The position numbers were made by a program, and so were the translations under genes. A DNA stretch of 64,000 nucleotides from Adhaeribacter rhizoryzae (GTDB taxonomy: Bacteria; Bacteroidota; Bacteroidia; Cytophagales; Hymenobacteraceae): assembly GCF_008629685.1 (NCBI RefSeq), contig NZ_VWSF01000001.1:1-64000 (forward strand), read 5' to 3'. This document shows, piece after piece, positions 9,063 to 17,833 of this stretch (its first letter is position 1; every line of letters starts with the position of its first letter). The notes under the pieces are model-generated. The model saw only the letters and a list, made by a program, of their open reading frames with translations. It was not told the origin of the DNA and searched no databases.

Positions 9063-9463
9063 ACGAATAAAAGTTTAGAACTACTTTTGAGAAACTTCTG
9101 CGCTGTTCTGGTATTAAAATTAAGGTAAGAAACCACCTTAATAGATAACGTCACAACTTATCGGAAATAAATATTGCCGAAAAAGGTAACTTAGTTCCCC
9201 GCCTAAGTTTAGGAGGGGTTAGGGGTGGTTGTTTTTCTTAACTTAACTTCCATCAGGTTCTGTCGCCGTCTATATTTTAGCCCATTTCAATATTTTCGCT
9301 AATTCAACTATCATCAAGTCTTTAGCAATGTAAACCAGCAGAACCGGATAGCACTGGTTTTGGCTTTATTATTGTCCAGTGCTGTAGCAAACGCTGTGTG
9401 TTTTTCCTGTGGGCAAGCGTAACGCTGGCGTTTATTTGCTGGTTGGCAATATTTAAGAAGATT
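9063..9463. other. Intergenic region with a GCCTAAGTTTAGG-type repeat
   Basis: Around 9193-9232 there is a C-rich to G-rich stretch, ttccccgcctaagtttagg then aggggttaggggtggtt, of a kind often repeated between genes in Bacteroidota. Its centre is a short imperfect palindrome. No convincing gene was found in the remainder; an in-frame extension of the next gene up to 9398 lacks a signal-like start and is better read as untranslated. Confidence 0.5.
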
Positions 9464-10006
9464 ATGATGAAAAGTTTCTGGCTGCTTTTATTCAGTTTGT
9501 TAATAGCGTTCAGTGGATTAGCGCAAGGACGCGACTCCTTGATTTATAGCCCTGACCGGCAATTAACCTGGGCCGATTTTAAAGGTAAACCTAAATTTTC
9601 TGACCAGGCGAGTGGCGCCCAAATAACCGTAACCATTAATCTGAAATTAAAAAAAGTAAACTTCTGGACCGGCAAGGCGAAATACGACGCTTTTGCGGTT
9701 GCCTTTACCGATGCTTCCTGGGTAAAAACCGCTTACAAAGATGCCTACACCTTGGCGCACGAACAGCTACATTTTGACATTGCGCACCTGTATGCCGAAA
9801 CCCTGGAATTAGAACTGAATAATTTAGATAAATCTGGCCGGCAACCAGAACAGGTAGAAAAGCTGCTGCAAAAATATATAAAGCAGATGACCGACTATCA
9901 GAAATTATATGACCAGGAAACCAGCGGGGGCAATAATATTGCCCGGCAAAAAGAATGGGCCGCCAAAATTAAAAAAGACCTGAGTATTATTAATAAGGTG
10001 CTCTAA
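9464..10006 (+). CDS. Secreted DUF922 protein, putative zinc protease
   Basis: The start at ATG 9464 (or the next codon, ATG 9467) gives a clean signal peptide (MMKSFWLLLFSLLIAFSGLAQG). The 180-residue protein then shows LTWADFKGKP near residue 35 and HEQLHFD at about 99-105, an HExxH-type metal site in the position expected for DUF922 proteins, which are annotated as probable zinc-dependent proteases. A coiled, charged C-terminal half follows. It probably acts in the periplasm or outside the cell; the substrate is unknown. It stands alone, with long gaps on both sides. Confidence 0.8.
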   Translation: MMKSFWLLLFSLLIAFSGLAQGRDSLIYSPDRQLTWADFKGKPKFSDQASGAQITVTINLKLKKVNFWTGKAKYDAFAVAFTDASWVKTAYKDAYTLAHEQLHFDIAHLYAETLELELNNLDKSGRQPEQVEKLLQKYIKQMTDYQKLYDQETSGGNNIARQKEWAAKIKKDLSIINKVL

Positions 10007-10092
10007 ATATGCCCGGCAAAAGTGACCATTAACAATGCCTTAAACAAGCTTAAACCGCGAAGCCAGCCAAATAATACTACTATCAAATAGAA

Positions 10093-10156
10093 AATGCGCT
10101 TAAATGTACATTATTTGTCATCCTGAGCTTGTCGAAGGATCTATAACAGCATTGTA
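10093..10156 (+). repeat. REP-like composite repeat (GCGCTTAA ... CATCCTGAGCTTGTCGAAGGATCT), copy 1
   Basis: Bases 10093-10156 match 29683-29742 almost throughout: AATGCGCTTAAA, a short variable stretch, TCATCCTGAGCTTGTCGAAGGATCT, then ATAACAGCATT. Related copies are at about 20572-20621 and, inverted, at 44602-44648. A degenerate inverted second arm (TTTCGATAAGCTCAG) follows at 10171-10186. The rest of 10007-10799 holds no recognisable gene. Confidence 0.8.
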
Positions 10157-10799
10157 CAGTAGCTACTACCTGTTTCGATAAGCTCAGACTGCACTAATTT
10201 AAGCAAGCGATAAGCTAAGCGTTAATCTAAAGTATTCAGGTCTACGCATGTGCAGGCTGAACAAATATTTAGGTGAGAATACAAATCTTAGTTCTACCAG
10301 CAGCCTAAATATTCATGACCGGAGTTAAAGCCCGCACTTTTATAATCAGCTTCTGTCTACTTCTAAAACTAAATTCTTTACCCGGCAGACACCTGACACT
10401 TCCCGCTTAAGGTGAACTACCAACTCCACAGAAATATTCCATTCCGACTAATGTTCATAACCCAATACTTGTTGTTTAACCTGCCAAACCGGGCATTAAG
10501 CAGATAAAAATTGATTTGCGCCGGGCGCTGATGCAACTTTAAAATGCCGAATGGTATCCTGTTAAAGCGGGCCTGATTTTCTGTACCTAAAATCAGGGAA
10601 GAACCGGCTAAACCGATAAAAAACGAGAAATATTAAACCAACTCCGCTTATGAAAATGGTTTTTTAGCAAGTAGAAAATTAACGCTGTTTTAAAACAGAA
10701 TAGAATACTAACAGGTATCCACTGCAACAGCAGGGCTCGCCTCAACCAATTACCAATCGCGCTTTAATCCCCGACCTAATAAAATAAAACTATTGAAAA

Positions 10800-13700
10800 A
10801 TGAATTACAAACCCCTTATCCGGAAAAACAAAAGAACACTTAAAGACCTCTCGTCTGTGTTGCTGTGGCTTTTTGTTTTAATATTCTTGATTCAGTACAC
10901 CGCCCGCGCCGAAAATATTGATCCTGGTTTAGACCCTACTTTTCAGGTGCCCGATGTTTGGGCCAACGGAACGGTTACGCAACTACTGCCGCTGCCGGAA
11001 AACAAAACGTTAATCCGTGGTAATTTCGAGAAAGTACATAACCAGTCTAAACCAGGTCTGGCCCGCCTTACCGCCGATGGTTTGTTAGATAACAGCTTTA
11101 CCGCCGATGTTTCGGCCTATACCATTCAGGTGATGGCGGCGCAGTCGGATGGGAAAATATTAATTGGGGGCTACGTTAAAAATAATAATGGTACGGCGCA
11201 ACCGGCGGTGGTGCGCTTAAACCCCGATGGCACCCCCGATAACAGTTTTTTGGTTCAGCTAACCCCAAACGCCAACGGCTTTTTGCTGACTAAAATATTG
11301 GTGCAGCCCGATAATAAATTTATTTTGGTGGGGGGCTTTAAAGTAAAAGATACGGCTAAGCAGGATTTGGTGCGATTTAATGCCAACGGTACGCCCGATG
11401 CCGGATTTAATGTAACCTTAGTGCCGGAAATTCCTAACCAAGACCCCACGGAGTTTATTCAGGGTATAGGTTTGCAGCCGGATAATAAAATTTTGCTGAG
11501 CGGCTTTTTTACCCAGGTAAACGGCGAGGCCATTATGGATTTGGTGCGCCTGCATCCCAACGGCACCGTTGATCATACTTTTACCAGTGCCATTATGGGT
11601 GGCGTGCATACATTTGCCTGTCAGGCCGATGGTAAAATATTAATTAGTGGCTGGTTTTACGATCAGCAAGATAAAAGTTTTGTACTGGCCCGTTTAAACC
11701 CGAACGGTTCTTTAGATACTGGTTTTGATGCCGTAGAAGAACACGACGACGGGTATACCACTTATTATAATGCCATAAAAGCCATACAATTGCTGCCGGA
11801 TGGCAAAATATTGGCCGGTGGGTATATTTATAAAGTAAATGGTACAGAAAAAGTAGCACCGGTGGTTCGGATTAACAGCAATGGCACCCTGGATAAAAGT
11901 TTTAACTACCAAATGCCTTTTACTGCTTTTGCGGCTTTCCGGGTATTGCCTTTTGGTATATTGGTGGCGGGTACTTTTAACAAAACGGTTGCCGGCGAAT
12001 GCGTGCACCTAACTCGTTTGCACGCCAACGGCGGTGAAGATGGCAGTTTTAATTTAGCTTTGCAGTACCGTACCGGGGTATACCTGGCGCAGCAACCCGA
12101 CGATAAAATATTGGTGTATGGTTCGTTTTACCAGGTTGGCCCCCTGGATCGGCGGAGTTTAGCCCGGCTGCTTCCCAATGGCCACCTCGACGTTAACTTT
12201 AATCCTGTTTTCGAAAGCCAGGGGCCTTTGTATATTTATGCGGTTAGCGTATTGCCCGACGGTAAAATATTGGTAGGTGGCAATTTTACGAAAGTGAACG
12301 GGCAACCCCGCCAGGCGCTGGTAAAACTTAACCCCAACGGCTCCCTCGATAACACCAGTAATTTCCCGGCCATTGAAGGTTACCCCGATGTGGTGCCGGA
12401 AATCAGGAGTATACTGGTGCAGCCGGACAACCGGGTAATTATAAGTGGTGTTTTTGCCAAAGTTGCTGGTAAAAATAAGGTCAGCCTTGCCCGGCTAAAC
12501 AGCAATGGCACTTTAGACGAATCTTTTAACCCCGCCGTGGATAGGGGTGCTGCCAGCCGCATGTATTACCAGGCCGGTGCTAACCCAAGCTCCAGCAAAA
12601 TTATTATGGCTGGTCTTCTGCGGTTTACCGGGGCAGATGGCCGGCAATTTTACAAAACCATTTCGCGCTTAAACGAAGACGGTACCCTGGATAATAATTT
12701 TGCTTTAGATGAAAGTAGTTTTACCTCGTTCAACAGCTTTGCCGTTTTGCCCGATGGCAAAATATTATTGGGTGGCCGCAAGGGAGCTAACGACCCGTCT
12801 AAACTTTTTTTGTGCAACGCCAATGGGCAGCCCGATGCAAATTTTAGTGTAACCCTCAATAGCAGCAGCGAAAGAATTCTGGCAATTGCCCCGCAGCCCG
12901 ATGGTAAAATATTAGTAGGCGGATATTTTTCTGGCATCAACAACAGCAGCCAAACCAATATTGCCCGCCTGCACGCCAACGGCTCCGTAGATACCGAGTT
13001 CACCACCAACTTAAGCAGCCCCGCTTTTGTTAGTAGTCTGCTAACCTTATCCGATAATACTATTATTCTGAGCCGGTATACCTTGTTAGCGGGTTCGGGA
13101 GATTTACCGGCGGTGCAAAAGCTGGTATTTACTAATAATGTGCCCCCGCCAGCCGAGCAAACCATTACCTTTGCGCCAATACCAAATAAAATATTGGGGG
13201 AGGCACCTTTTCTGCTATCCGCTACGGCTTCGTCGGGTTTACCTGTGGCATTTACGGTGGTTTCGGGACCGGCTACCATACAAGGCAACCAAATTACTTT
13301 AACAGGTGCCGGCGAAGTAAAAGTAAGAGCCCTGCAAGCCGGTAATAATAATTATAAACCCGTGGCCCTGGAAAGATTTTTTTGCGTTAATCCGGTTAAA
13401 CCAACCTTAACCGCTACAGGTAATCTGCTTTCTTTTAGCGGCACTGCCCATACTAATTATACTTACCAATGGTACCGGAACGGCTCGGCTATTATTGGTG
13501 CTACAGCCGCTAACTACACCGCTACGCAATCCGGCGATTATACCTTAACCGTTAGTGTAGGAGATTGTAATTCGGTTAGTTCGGAAGTGCAAGCGGTAAA
13601 TCTTCCGGAAGAACCGGCCACAGAACAAATTGCTTTCTTCCCGAATCCCACCCGCCAGGATTTACAAGTGCGGGCAACAGCAATAGCTAGTAGCAAAATA

Positions 13701-13871
13701 GCGTTCCGGTTAATAGCCGCTACGGGTAAGTTGGTTTGGCAAAAAGAAACGGCCGTGGTAAATAAACAAATCGCCGAAAAAATTAACTTACAGCCATTTG
13801 GCGCGGGTTTGTACGTGCTGCAAATAAATACCGGCAGCGGCTGGGTTAGCCATAAAGTTGTAAAAATATAG
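10800..13871 (+). CDS. Type IX secreted protein with delta-60 (PDGKILVGG) repeats
   Basis: This 1023-residue protein begins with a long, basic-then-hydrophobic export signal (helix at about residues 18-36). More than a dozen delta-60 repeats follow to about residue 775, each with variants of LPDGKILVGG and LARLNPNGSLDxxF, a pattern expected to form a beta-propeller-like surface. Residues 790-865 and 866-930 look like Ig-type domains (GxAHTNYTYQWYRNGS in the second). The last ~80 residues are a type IX sorting domain (FFPNPTRQDLQV ... GLYVLQINTG ... KVVKI), so the protein is exported by the PorSS system and anchored or released at the surface. The ligand is not known. Confidence 0.9.
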   Translation: MNYKPLIRKNKRTLKDLSSVLLWLFVLIFLIQYTARAENIDPGLDPTFQVPDVWANGTVTQLLPLPENKTLIRGNFEKVHNQSKPGLARLTADGLLDNSFTADVSAYTIQVMAAQSDGKILIGGYVKNNNGTAQPAVVRLNPDGTPDNSFLVQLTPNANGFLLTKILVQPDNKFILVGGFKVKDTAKQDLVRFNANGTPDAGFNVTLVPEIPNQDPTEFIQGIGLQPDNKILLSGFFTQVNGEAIMDLVRLHPNGTVDHTFTSAIMGGVHTFACQADGKILISGWFYDQQDKSFVLARLNPNGSLDTGFDAVEEHDDGYTTYYNAIKAIQLLPDGKILAGGYIYKVNGTEKVAPVVRINSNGTLDKSFNYQMPFTAFAAFRVLPFGILVAGTFNKTVAGECVHLTRLHANGGEDGSFNLALQYRTGVYLAQQPDDKILVYGSFYQVGPLDRRSLARLLPNGHLDVNFNPVFESQGPLYIYAVSVLPDGKILVGGNFTKVNGQPRQALVKLNPNGSLDNTSNFPAIEGYPDVVPEIRSILVQPDNRVIISGVFAKVAGKNKVSLARLNSNGTLDESFNPAVDRGAASRMYYQAGANPSSSKIIMAGLLRFTGADGRQFYKTISRLNEDGTLDNNFALDESSFTSFNSFAVLPDGKILLGGRKGANDPSKLFLCNANGQPDANFSVTLNSSSERILAIAPQPDGKILVGGYFSGINNSSQTNIARLHANGSVDTEFTTNLSSPAFVSSLLTLSDNTIILSRYTLLAGSGDLPAVQKLVFTNNVPPPAEQTITFAPIPNKILGEAPFLLSATASSGLPVAFTVVSGPATIQGNQITLTGAGEVKVRALQAGNNNYKPVALERFFCVNPVKPTLTATGNLLSFSGTAHTNYTYQWYRNGSAIIGATAANYTATQSGDYTLTVSVGDCNSVSSEVQAVNLPEEPATEQIAFFPNPTRQDLQVRATAIASSKIAFRLIAATGKLVWQKETAVVNKQIAEKINLQPFGAGLYVLQINTGSGWVSHKVVKI

Positions 13872-13945
13872 GTTGAAATATTACGGAATGCTGTTGCACA
13901 AATATTGGTAAATATTACTAAGGTAGGGTTCAAGTAACCCACATT

Positions 13946-14001
13946 TGTCCTTCAGGAGGAACCTATTTTGCAGGTAACCAAATAATTTCCTCCTGAATGA
14001 C
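13946..14001 (+). repeat. Palindromic extragenic repeat (CAGGAGGAACCT ... TCCTCCTGAATGACA), copy 1
   Basis: The arms TTCAGGAGGAA and TTCCTCCTGAA fold back around ACCTATTTTGCAGGTAACCAAATAA. Copies lie at 23605-23662 and 48451-48507, with more divergent ones at 20749-20806 and 29801-29855. Just outside the 5' arm is a shared GTTCAAGTAACCCA-like sequence. Confidence 0.8.
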
Positions 14002-14211
14002 AGCCTTGAATTCCTTAGACTTGTAAATTATTTAAAAGAAAATCTGGTGTAATATCACTTAGTAAGCAAGCAGGGATTATGTTTGAATATTTTAGTAACA
14101 ACAACGCAGTTTGAGTAACCAGAAAGGCAATATTTTTGGCCGGTTTAATAAAAATACTTTGGGTTAATCTGGTGTATAAAGAAATTTGTAGGCAGAATCC
14201 TAATTTATATA

Positions 14212-14258
14212 GGTTTAATAAATATATTTATCAATCAGTAATTTAAGTTTATTAAACC
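14212..14258. promoter_or_regulatory. Perfect 11 bp inverted repeat upstream of the TM2 gene
   Basis: GGTTTAATAAA at 14212-14222 is the exact reverse complement of TTTATTAAACC at 14248-14258, 31 bases before the start codon. It could be an operator or an RNA hairpin in the leader. No T run follows, so it is not a normal terminator. Confidence 0.4.
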
Positions 14259-14289
14259 AACTTCCCTAATCACTTAAAATATACACACC

Positions 14290-14664
14290 ATGGCCAATGT
14301 ATTTAACTTTATGCCCGAACTGGAGCCCGACGAAATGGCTTTTGTGCAATCGGTTATGCAAAACATGAACGATGCGCAGGCCCAGCAGTTCACCAATATT
14401 TACCGGTCGCGGCGCAAAGACCCCATGCTGATTTTAATTACCGCGGCCATTGGCTTTTTTGGAGCGGCTGGTATTCATCGGTTTATTACCGGCAGTATTG
14501 GTTTGGGCGTAGTTTATCTGCTTACGGCCGGCTTTTGCTTTATTGGTACCATTGTAGATGTTATTAATTACAAGCGCATCACTTTTAAATATAATGCCAA
14601 AGAAGCGCAGCGGGCTGCGGCCTTAGTGGGCGGGCTGTATAATGGCGGCCCCGGCTTTTATTAA
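14290..14664 (+). CDS. TM2 domain membrane protein
   Basis: This 124-residue protein has a soluble, acidic N-terminal third (about 1-45), then two hydrophobic helices at about 48-65 and 72-92 linked by GIHRFITGSIGLGVVYL, the typical TM2 pattern (DP..., G-x-HRFY-x-G). Members are small inner-membrane proteins of uncertain function. The C-terminus is Gly-rich (GGLYNGGPGFY). The gene stands alone between a type IX protein and rtcB on the same strand, 120 bp before rtcB. Confidence 0.85.
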   Translation: MANVFNFMPELEPDEMAFVQSVMQNMNDAQAQQFTNIYRSRRKDPMLILITAAIGFFGAAGIHRFITGSIGLGVVYLLTAGFCFIGTIVDVINYKRITFKYNAKEAQRAAALVGGLYNGGPGFY

Positions 14665-14784
14665 GGTTTATCTCTTTTTTTTATTTCTCTGGTAATAAAG
14701 TTGGGCTTATCGTTAAAATACCAACACTGCGCCGCCGAATGCCGTAGCTAATTAGCACCAATTATTAAGCGCTAAAGCAGCTAT

Positions 14785-16185
14785 ATGGCACGTGAGAAAC
14801 TGAAAGGCAAAGATATTCTGGATTTGGGCTATCCCGAAGGCAAAGCAATTGGCTTGGCCCTGAACCTGATGGAAAAATATTACAAGAGTACCGCCAAGGA
14901 CGAGCAGCTGGCTATCCTGAACGACTTGTTTCATAACCCGGAAAAATACCGGCACCACAAAAAACTGGAAAAGCTGGTGCAGGAACTGGATGCCGAGAAA
15001 AACAAGCTGCGCGAAATTGCCTTAACCGAAAGTGTGCTGGATTTTAAAACCTACGGTGCCGAATATATTGAGCCGGGCGCGGTATTCCAGATGGAAACGG
15101 CCATGAGTTTGCCCGTAACCGTCGCCGGAGCCTTAATGCCGGATGCCCACCAGGGTTACGGTTTGCCCATTGGCGGGGTACTGGCCACCGAAAATGCGGT
15201 AATTCCGTATGGCGTAGGCGTAGATATTGGCTGCCGTATGTGCCTGACCTTGTACGATTTGCCGGTGCAGGTGCTGGACCGGGACAAAGCCAAGCTAAAG
15301 CAATTCCTAAACGACAACACCCGTTTTGGCGCCGGCAAAGGTTTCGAAAAACCGATGGACGACCCAATATTCGACCGGAATGAGTTTAAAGAAATAGCGG
15401 TAGCCAAAGCCAATAAAGCTAAAGCCCGTGATCAGATAGGCAGTTCCGGCTCGGGTAACCATTTTGTAGAATTTGGCATTGCCGAACTTACCAGCGGGCA
15501 AAACGAATTTGATTTACCAGCCGGCCATTATTTGGCGGTGTTGTCGCACTCCGGCTCGCGGGGTTTAGGCGCTTCCATTGCCAACCATTATACCAAACTA
15601 GCTACGCAAAACCGCAAATTGCCACCGCACGCTCGGCATTTGGCCTGGCTCGATTTAGATTCGGAAGAAGGGCAGGAATATTGGGCCGCCATGACCTTGG
15701 CCGGCGATTATGCTTCGGCTTGCCACCACCACATCCACGAGCGCCTGAGCAAAGCCCTCGGCGAAAAACCTTTAACCATGATAGAAAACCACCACAACTT
15801 TGCCTGGAAAGAAAAGTTAGGTGATGGGCGGGAAGTAATTGTGCACCGCAAAGGCGCTACGCCGGCCGGCAAAGGGGTACTGGGCATTATTCCGGGTTCC
15901 ATGACTTCGCCGGGCTTTATTGTGCGGGGCAAAGGCGTAGAAGAAGCCATTTATTCAGCCTCGCACGGGGCGGGGCGTATAATGTCGCGGCGGCAGGCCA
16001 TGGATACGATTTCGGCCAAAGATGTAAAAGAAATATTGGCCCAGCACGGGATAGAATTAATTGGCGGCGGCCTCGACGAAGCGCCTATGGCCTATAAAAA
16101 TATTCACCACGTAATGGCCAGCCAGGCCGAGTTGGTAGAAGTGCTCGGCACCTTTACGCCCAAAATTGTGCGCATGGACCGGTAA
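14785..16185 (+). CDS. rtcB: RtcB family RNA-splicing / RNA-repair ligase
   Basis: RtcB joins 2',3'-cyclic phosphate (or 3'-phosphate) and 5'-hydroxyl RNA ends using GTP and manganese. All key metal and guanylate sites are visible: DAHQGYGLPIGGV near residue 117, Cys150 in VDIGCRM, GNHFVEFG with His226, HSGSRG with His255, ENHHN at 334-338, and SHGAGR with His394, the residue expected to carry GMP. At 466 residues it is longer than E. coli RtcB (about 408), with an extra ~50 residue charged N-terminal part. No archease or RtcA gene is adjacent. The function is likely tRNA or rRNA repair after nuclease stress. Confidence 0.95.
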   Translation: MAREKLKGKDILDLGYPEGKAIGLALNLMEKYYKSTAKDEQLAILNDLFHNPEKYRHHKKLEKLVQELDAEKNKLREIALTESVLDFKTYGAEYIEPGAVFQMETAMSLPVTVAGALMPDAHQGYGLPIGGVLATENAVIPYGVGVDIGCRMCLTLYDLPVQVLDRDKAKLKQFLNDNTRFGAGKGFEKPMDDPIFDRNEFKEIAVAKANKAKARDQIGSSGSGNHFVEFGIAELTSGQNEFDLPAGHYLAVLSHSGSRGLGASIANHYTKLATQNRKLPPHARHLAWLDLDSEEGQEYWAAMTLAGDYASACHHHIHERLSKALGEKPLTMIENHHNFAWKEKLGDGREVIVHRKGATPAGKGVLGIIPGSMTSPGFIVRGKGVEEAIYSASHGAGRIMSRRQAMDTISAKDVKEILAQHGIELIGGGLDEAPMAYKNIHHVMASQAELVEVLGTFTPKIVRMDR

Positions 16186-16295
16186 TAAGTCAATACTTTT
16201 ATCTGGAATCGGGTAATCCAAATATTAAGTATAATTCGTACAATATATTTAAATAAAAAACGATATTTGTTTAACACACCAAAAATTTAAGCGCT

Positions 16296-16856
16296 ATGAC
16301 CAATATTTCTGTTTTTCAGTTTTTTAGAACCGGCCTGCTTGCGGGGTTGGTAATGCTTTGTTCTTTTATGGCAGTAGCCCAGGAAAATAAAGCTCCTGCC
16401 AGTCCGCCGGCCACGGTTAGCGGTAAAATTGGCACCGCCGACGTAACCATTAATTACAGCTCGCCAAGCGTAAAAGGCCGTACCATTGGTAAAGAAATTG
16501 CCCCTTACGGACAAGTTTGGCGTACCGGAGCCAATGCTGCTACCAAAATTACTTTTTCTAAAGACGTAACCCTCGAAGGCCAGGCGGTAAAAGCTGGTAC
16601 TTACTCTCTTTTTACTTTACCTAGCGAAAACGAGTGGGTAATTATTCTGAACAAGACTGCCGACCAATGGGGTGCCTTTAAATACGACCAGGCCCAGGAT
16701 GCGCTACGCGTAAAAGTGAAACCTACAACCTCCAAAGAAAACAACGAACGCTTTAAAATAACCGTTGCGCCTAAAGGTAAAAATGCCGGGGTAATTACTT
16801 TACTGTGGGGAAATATTGCCGTACCGTTTAATGTTAAATCGGCGGGTGGTGTTTAA
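16296..16856 (+). CDS. Secreted DUF2911 protein
   Basis: This 186-residue protein has a signal peptide (hydrophobic residues ~12-29, ending AVAQEN). The mature part shows the DUF2911 pattern: INYSSPSVKGRTIG, then YGQVWRTGANAATKI, GTYSLFTLPSENEW and WGAFKYD. DUF2911 proteins are common in Bacteroidota, predicted beta-rich and periplasmic or secreted, of unknown activity. It has its own strong terminator, and the gap from rtcB (110 bp) suggests its own promoter. Confidence 0.9.
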   Translation: MTNISVFQFFRTGLLAGLVMLCSFMAVAQENKAPASPPATVSGKIGTADVTINYSSPSVKGRTIGKEIAPYGQVWRTGANAATKITFSKDVTLEGQAVKAGTYSLFTLPSENEWVIILNKTADQWGAFKYDQAQDALRVKVKPTTSKENNERFKITVAPKGKNAGVITLLWGNIAVPFNVKSAGGV

Positions 16857-16898
16857 GCTGTCATAAGCATATGTAAGTGGTATAAATATTTTAAACAT

Positions 16899-16938
16899 AA
16901 AAAAGCGCTAATCAATTATTTGGTTAGCGCTTTTTTTT
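16899..16938 (+). terminator. Strong intrinsic terminator after the DUF2911 gene
   Basis: AAAAGCGCTAA (16901-16911) pairs with TTAGCGCTTTT (16924-16934), with an A run before and a T run after, so it could work in both directions. Confidence 0.85.
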
Positions 16939-16951
16939 ATAGCTAAACGTG

Positions 16952-17150
16952 AGTAATACCAATTGGTATAATCATTATTGCATAGGAAGGCTGAACAGGC
17001 ATTATTTTAAAGTAAAGGTTCTTTGTTGTCTATTCAAGGCGCTTTGTTATTGGGTGCTACTAAAGGCCTTTTTAGCTTCACTGGTGCGGCTTTTCTTCTG
17101 GGATAGATTAACCCTTCTGCCCTCCGGGCACCTTCCCTAAATTAGGGAAG
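16952..17150 (+). repeat. Dispersed ~190 bp repeat, copy 2
   Basis: Inverted relative to the copy at 346-545 and alike along most of its length. It begins near ACCAATTGGTATAA, itself a palindrome, and ends near CACCTTCCCTAAATTAGGG. No transposase lies next to this copy, so it is either a non-autonomous element or the remnant of one. Confidence 0.8.
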
Positions 17151-17159
17151 GAGTTCGGC

Positions 17160-17833
17160 CGAACCGTATTGTTGCGCATTAGATTTGTTCGGGAGGTTTA
17201 ATATCTGATAGTGATTGAGACTTAGAAAAGCAGCAGCTACTGGCAAACGACAGCAGTTTGGACAGTGAGGGCCTTCTGGAAGATGCTCTTCTAAGGTTGT
17301 GGTGCGAAGCATTCCGACGGAGGAGGAAAACAAGCTTAGACAGCCCGAATGACCAAACGGGGCCCTGCGGCCGGGAGCTAACTTAGGCTTATATATTTAG
17401 TTAGCACTTCTGCATTGAAAGATAGAATCTTTCAAAAGATAAACAGAAAGACCAGACTGTTTAAGGAATATCGTTAAGGAGCATTCCTGATAAGTATTAT
17501 TTTAGTAGCCTCCCGCATTATTAATGTATTTTGTAAATATTATTATACAAGCTCAATTCTGCCTTTCGGCCTAATCTAGCCTTAAAATATAATTATAATA
17601 AAATTTAGTGCCGATATATTTATAATTACAATTGTAAAATGTAATTAAACTTTTATGCATTAATATCATGTAAAAAATAAATTTAAATAAAAATAGATAA
17701 AATATATATAGTATATTATATATGTTTCTATATTTGTATCGAATTGTATCGGAGAAATTAAAATTTAAACAAATTAAATATTTGTTGCTAATACCAAAGA
17801 TAATATTGCCATTTATAAATTAAGATTTTCATT
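17160..17833. other. Long AT-rich leader before the adhesin-like gene
   Basis: About 670 bp without a credible gene. The last 330 bp are extremely AT-rich. TATATTTG at 17729-17736 fits the Bacteroidota -7 element (TAnnTTTG) about 98 bases before the start at 17834, but I see no clear TTG at the -33 spacing. A short minus-strand frame at 17142-17333 contains CPNC but has no other gene-like feature. Confidence 0.4.

Noticed and set aside
16949-17333. Short protein-coding frames on both strands (63 codons each)
   Set aside because: The plus frame lies inside the dispersed repeat and is not conserved in the other copy; the minus frame has only a CPNC motif and no other support.
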